Positions 61,352-64,000 of a stretch of DNA of 64,000 nucleotides are shown here, piece after piece. The position numbers were made by a program, and so were the translations under genes. The DNA is from Vibrio sinaloensis (GTDB lineage: Bacteria; Pseudomonadota; Gammaproteobacteria; Enterobacterales; Vibrionaceae), in contig NZ_CP096199.1 in NCBI RefSeq assembly GCF_023195835.1, forward strand, positions 248,001 through 312,000, read 5' to 3'. Each line of letters opens with the position of its first letter. Positions within the stretch are counted from its first letter, which is position 1. The notes under the pieces are model-generated. The model was not told the origin of the DNA and ran no database searches. It worked only from the letters and a program-made list of their open reading frames with translations.

Positions 61352-61849
61352 TTACATATCATCGTATTCGGCGATCTCTGTGCCTTGGATGACATATCCA
61401 GTTTCGGCCAATTCGTGACTGACCGTTTCTGTTTTTAGTTTACCGATCACGTACACCACGTCCCACAACTGCTGTATTGGTGCACCCTGAGGGAAGTTCA
61501 CGTAGATGATTTGGTTGGGTGGTGGCGGTGGTACGTGGATACAAGCGCCAAAGTAGGGTACCAGCAGGAACTCGGTCACCTTGCTTTCATCCCCTTCTAA
61601 CGGAATCACAAATCCCGGTATTTTGACCAAACTACCATCGAGTTCTTGTCTTACTCCACCAATTTTTGATTGCTGCATGATGTCACCATCGTGATCGATT
61701 TCAGGCATCCCGGTTGAATCAAACTGGTTACGTTCGTTTTCAGGAATCAGGTCTATCCACTCTAGGGTGAGAGGTTCGCTAGCCTGCACCGAGGTACTGA
61801 TTCCGACCAAGGTCATGAGAGTGAGTAGTAAAAGAGAGAATAGTTTCAT
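61352..61849 (-). CDS. DUF3299 periplasmic protein (ZrgD-like)
   Basis: A 165-residue exported protein. The signal peptide ends near SVQASEP, followed by TLEWIDLIPENERN, then IPGFVIPLEGDESKVTEFLLVPYFGACIH and a run of prolines before NQIIYV (both quoted only in part here as marks). These are DUF3299 signatures. The conserved C and H in GACIHVPPPP could bind metal, but that is inference. It starts two bases after the permease stop and is the last gene of the cluster. Confidence 0.82.
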   Translation of the reverse strand: MKLFSLLLLTLMTLVGISTSVQASEPLTLEWIDLIPENERNQFDSTGMPEIDHDGDIMQQSKIGGVRQELDGSLVKIPGFVIPLEGDESKVTEFLLVPYFGACIHVPPPPPNQIIYVNFPQGAPIQQLWDVVYVIGKLKTETVSHELAETGYVIQGTEIAEYDDM

Positions 61850-61851
61850 AA

Positions 61852-63111
61852 TTAAACTCGAATTGTCATTCCGTCACTGAGAGATTGCTTGTAAGCGCGT
61901 AAAGCTGGAATAAAGCCAATCAAGGTTCCGGCCAGTTGTACTGCCAAAAGTAGCTTTAACTCATAAGCAGACAAGCCAACTAGCGCTAAGTTGATGCCGT
62001 ACATTTGTTGAATCATAGGTGCCGCGATGCTCAGCAGTGCATACAAACCCGTCGTACCGACGATAACACCAATCATGGTCAGTGCACTTGCCTCTAATAT
62101 CAATAAGCTGAACACGTGCCTTGGTCTGGCGCCCATTGCTCTGAGAATCGCCATTTCACGGCGTCGCTCTTGCAAGCTTGTGAGTAGGCTCGATAGCATA
62201 CCTAACAACCCAGCAATAACGACAAACACCGACACTGCCATCAGAGCTTGCTCGGCGACAGACATCATGCCCCACAGTTCATGCAAAGCGACACCGGGCA
62301 AAATAGCACTTAACGGCTCTTGATTGTACGTATTGATCTGACGTTGTAAGGCAAAGGTTTGGATTTTTGATTTGAGTCCCAACATCATCGCGGTGATCTG
62401 TTTGGGTTCAAAGTCCATGCTTTGGAGCTGTGCGGCCTCGGGCGTATTGCCTAAGTTGGCACCGCTCTCCCAACCGACGTGAATCGCTTCAATTGCTTGC
62501 AGAGAAACGTGAACAGTTTTGTCGACCGGCGTCCCTGTTGGCGCCAGAATACCGACCACAACAAAAGGGAGGTTTTCATGGCGGCTGAAACCGACATCGC
62601 TGATGCCATGAGCAATGACCATTTCACTGCCAATCTTGTAGTTGAGCTGTTTGGCAACATCGGCGCCGATCACCGCTTCAAACAGACCATTAAACTCGCC
62701 GCCTTGGCTAAACGCGAGATTCTGTTTTTGACCATAGCGATAGTGTTCGAAGTAGCTATGGTTGGTTCCCATCACCCGAAAGCCTCGATGCGAGTCGCCG
62801 AGTGAGATTGGGATTGCCCAATCAACAGCTCGGTGTTGGCTAAACTCTTGATAGCTTTTCCAGTCGATATTATTGGTGGCATTGCCGATACGAAATACCG
62901 AGTAGAGTAGTAGGTTTACCTGACCAGAGCGTCCACCGACAATCAGGTCGGTACCTGAAATCGTATTGGCGAAGCTGCTTTTGGCTTGAGTTCGAATGCG
63001 CTCGACCCCGAGCAGCAAAATAACCGAGATGGCGACAGTGAGTATGGTCAGCAGTGCCGTTACTTTACGGTTACGAACGCTTTTCAAGGCTAAGGTAAGC
63101 GTTGGTGTCAT
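61852..63111 (-). CDS. ABC transporter permease, FtsX/MacB type
   Basis: A 419-residue permease with the MacB/FtsX layout: one N-terminal helix (about residues 18-36), a periplasmic domain of about 230 residues, and three C-terminal helices (about 285-310, 335-360 and 380-400). The segment SLQERRREMAILRAMGARPRH (quoted to 21 bases of pattern only as RRREMAILRAMGA) is the coupling region. Its ATG overlaps the ATPase stop by four bases. Such transporters often act on lipoproteins or periplasmic substrates, not as classical importers. Confidence 0.9.
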   Translation of the reverse strand: MTPTLTLALKSVRNRKVTALLTILTVAISVILLLGVERIRTQAKSSFANTISGTDLIVGGRSGQVNLLLYSVFRIGNATNNIDWKSYQEFSQHRAVDWAIPISLGDSHRGFRVMGTNHSYFEHYRYGQKQNLAFSQGGEFNGLFEAVIGADVAKQLNYKIGSEMVIAHGISDVGFSRHENLPFVVVGILAPTGTPVDKTVHVSLQAIEAIHVGWESGANLGNTPEAAQLQSMDFEPKQITAMMLGLKSKIQTFALQRQINTYNQEPLSAILPGVALHELWGMMSVAEQALMAVSVFVVIAGLLGMLSSLLTSLQERRREMAILRAMGARPRHVFSLLILEASALTMIGVIVGTTGLYALLSIAAPMIQQMYGINLALVGLSAYELKLLLAVQLAGTLIGFIPALRAYKQSLSDGMTIRV

Positions 63112-63830
63112 AGCGCACCTCCGGCGTGGTTGATCTGCTGAAGATTAATGGTCTTATCGAAGTAGGCTTCGAGTGTCGGATCGTGGCTGACAAACAACAG
63201 GGTTGAGTTCGCTTGGTTGACCCGTTCGAGTAGCAACTTAATGAAGGCGCTGCGATTATCAAAGTCGAGTGATGAGGTTGGCTCATCAGCAATAATGACT
63301 TTGGGTTGGCCCATCAGGGCACGTGCTGCTGCGACGCGTTGTTGCTGGCCAATACTCAGCTCTGCCACTGGCTTTGACAGCAGTGAGTTTGGTAGATGCA
63401 GTTGCTGCAGAAGCTCAATGGCTTTCGCGCTTAAATCACCATTCACTTGCTGACGACGATAGGCTGAGAACTGACAAGGTAGCATCACGTTTTCAACCAC
63501 ATTCAGATAAGGGAGCAAGTTAAACTGCTGAAAAATATAGCCGATATTGTCTGCACGAAATTTATCGCGCTGACTGCCTGTCATCGCAGAAAGCGCTTGC
63601 CCGAGTACCGATACCTGACCTTGAGTCGCGGTATGAATACCGGTGAGCAAGCCCAACAGGGTAGATTTACCACAGCCGCTCGGGCCTTTGATAAATAGGT
63701 GCTCGCCAGTGTTTACGCTTAGAGTGCGAATGTCGAGCGTGGGCTCATCGTTGCCGGGCCAAGTAAAAGTCACTTGATCGAGCTCAACCACGGGGCGGTT
63801 GTGTTGACTGTCCATTGGTTTATCCATCAT
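63108..63830 (-). CDS. ABC transporter ATP-binding protein
   Basis: A 240-residue ABC ATPase of the LolD/MacB type. Walker A GPSGCGKSTLLGLL lies near residue 45, the Q-loop in FQQFNLLPYLNV, the signature LSIGQQQRVAAARAL near 147, Walker B VIIADEPTSSLD and the H-loop SHDP near 210. The first ATG is used; the ATG at codon 6 (MDSQHN) has somewhat better ribosome binding context. It is coupled to the permease by ATGA overlap and preceded by a hairpin after zrgA. Confidence 0.92.
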   Translation of the reverse strand: MMDKPMDSQHNRPVVELDQVTFTWPGNDEPTLDIRTLSVNTGEHLFIKGPSGCGKSTLLGLLTGIHTATQGQVSVLGQALSAMTGSQRDKFRADNIGYIFQQFNLLPYLNVVENVMLPCQFSAYRRQQVNGDLSAKAIELLQQLHLPNSLLSKPVAELSIGQQQRVAAARALMGQPKVIIADEPTSSLDFDNRSAFIKLLLERVNQANSTLLFVSHDPTLEAYFDKTINLQQINHAGGAL

Positions 63831-63834
63831 AGCA

Positions 63835-63860
63835 AGGTAGCTCAGCAGGCTGAGCTACCT
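63835..63860. repeat. Perfect 12-bp intercistronic hairpin
   Basis: AGGTAGCTCAGC and its exact complement flank AG, between the partial DUF2796-like gene and the ATPase gene. No T tract follows on either strand. It probably stabilises or processes the upstream cistron's mRNA end. Confidence 0.8.
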
Positions 63861-63883
63861 CATGGGTTTTATCCCGTTTTGTA

Positions 63884-64000
63884 TTAGAAAGAAATAGTCT
63901 TTTGCCCGCTTTTAAGCTCGAGCGCGGCTTGTTTAGTGTCAGTCAGAATATTCACTTTGATCGATTCTGTTGTAGGGAACAGAGTAAACCACTGCGTGTC
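63884..64000 (-). CDS. zrgA: C-terminus of a DUF2796/ZrgA-like protein (partial)
   Basis: The last 38 codons of a minus-strand gene that enters from beyond the window and ends at TAA (63884-63886). The fragment reads WFTLFPTTESIKVNILTDT, then QAALEL. This resembles the end of the zinc-responsive DUF2796 periplasmic protein called ZrgA in Vibrio cholerae, which is followed there by similar ATPase, permease and DUF3299 genes. The match is from memory and the fragment is short. Confidence 0.55.
   Translation of the reverse strand, partial: DTQWFTLFPTTESIKVNILTDTKQAALELKSGQKTISF

Overview
The window is chromosomal core DNA of a gammaproteobacterium, almost certainly a Vibrio. The evidence is gene order: tufB-secE-nusG-rplKAJL-rpoBC-rsd-nudC-hemE; orn-tRNA(Gly/fMet)-queG-tsaE-amiB-mutL-miaA-hfq-hflXKC-yjeT; slyX-fkpA-yheO-tusDCB-rpsL-rpsG-fusA-tufA-bfd-bfr; rpsF-priB-rpsR-rplI; dnaB-alr-yjbQ-pgi. 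As far as I recall this is close to the order in Vibrio cholerae. Highly expressed genes favour CTA for leucine, and heptamer repeats of a kind I associate with vibrios are present. No phage, integron, insertion sequence or CRISPR array is visible.

Layout. 1-13544: translation and transcription machinery (EF-Tu copy 1, SecE, NusG, L11, L1, L10, L7/L12, RNA polymerase beta and beta'). 13545-21347: rsd with an unusual 7-bp tandem array in its 3' UTR, nudC, a candidate small RNA, hemE, a TetR-type regulator, a DHH phosphoesterase, envC and gpmI. 21589-29762: EamA transporter, chemotaxis receptor, DASS anion transporter, psd-rsgA, orn and a lipoprotein. 30065-31319: a tRNA array with five intact tRNA-Gly(GCC), three intact initiator tRNA-Met and four decayed tRNA copies. 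31320-31866: a 547-bp gene-free stretch with clustered DnaA boxes, at the position that holds datA in Escherichia coli. 31867-42510: queG, then the tsaE-amiB-mutL-miaA-hfq-hflX-hflK-hflC-yjeT superoperon. 42507-51306: slyX and a WD40 lipoprotein, fkpA, yheO-tusDCB, and the str operon ending in EF-Tu copy 2. 51627-54012: iron storage (bfd-bfr) and the S6 operon. 54084-60000: DUF481 outer-membrane protein, dnaB-alr, a yjbQ gene with an in-frame TGA, and pgi. 60157-64000: a TIGR03899-like protein, a 34-residue membrane peptide behind a palindrome, and a metal-type ABC transporter cluster resembling the zinc-responsive Zrg locus, cut by the window end.

The genes serve mainly transcription, translation, tRNA modification (TusDCB, MiaA, TsaE, QueG), RNA turnover (Orn, Hfq, NudC) and envelope maintenance (EnvC, AmiB, Psd, HflKC). 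The less expected signals lie between genes: the DnaA-box cluster, the tRNA pseudogene array, promoters nested in hairpins, mutually exclusive hairpins before fusA, a leader before rpsF that can pair with its own ribosome binding site, and the candidate small RNA. All functional statements rest on recognition of family motifs by eye; no database search was run.
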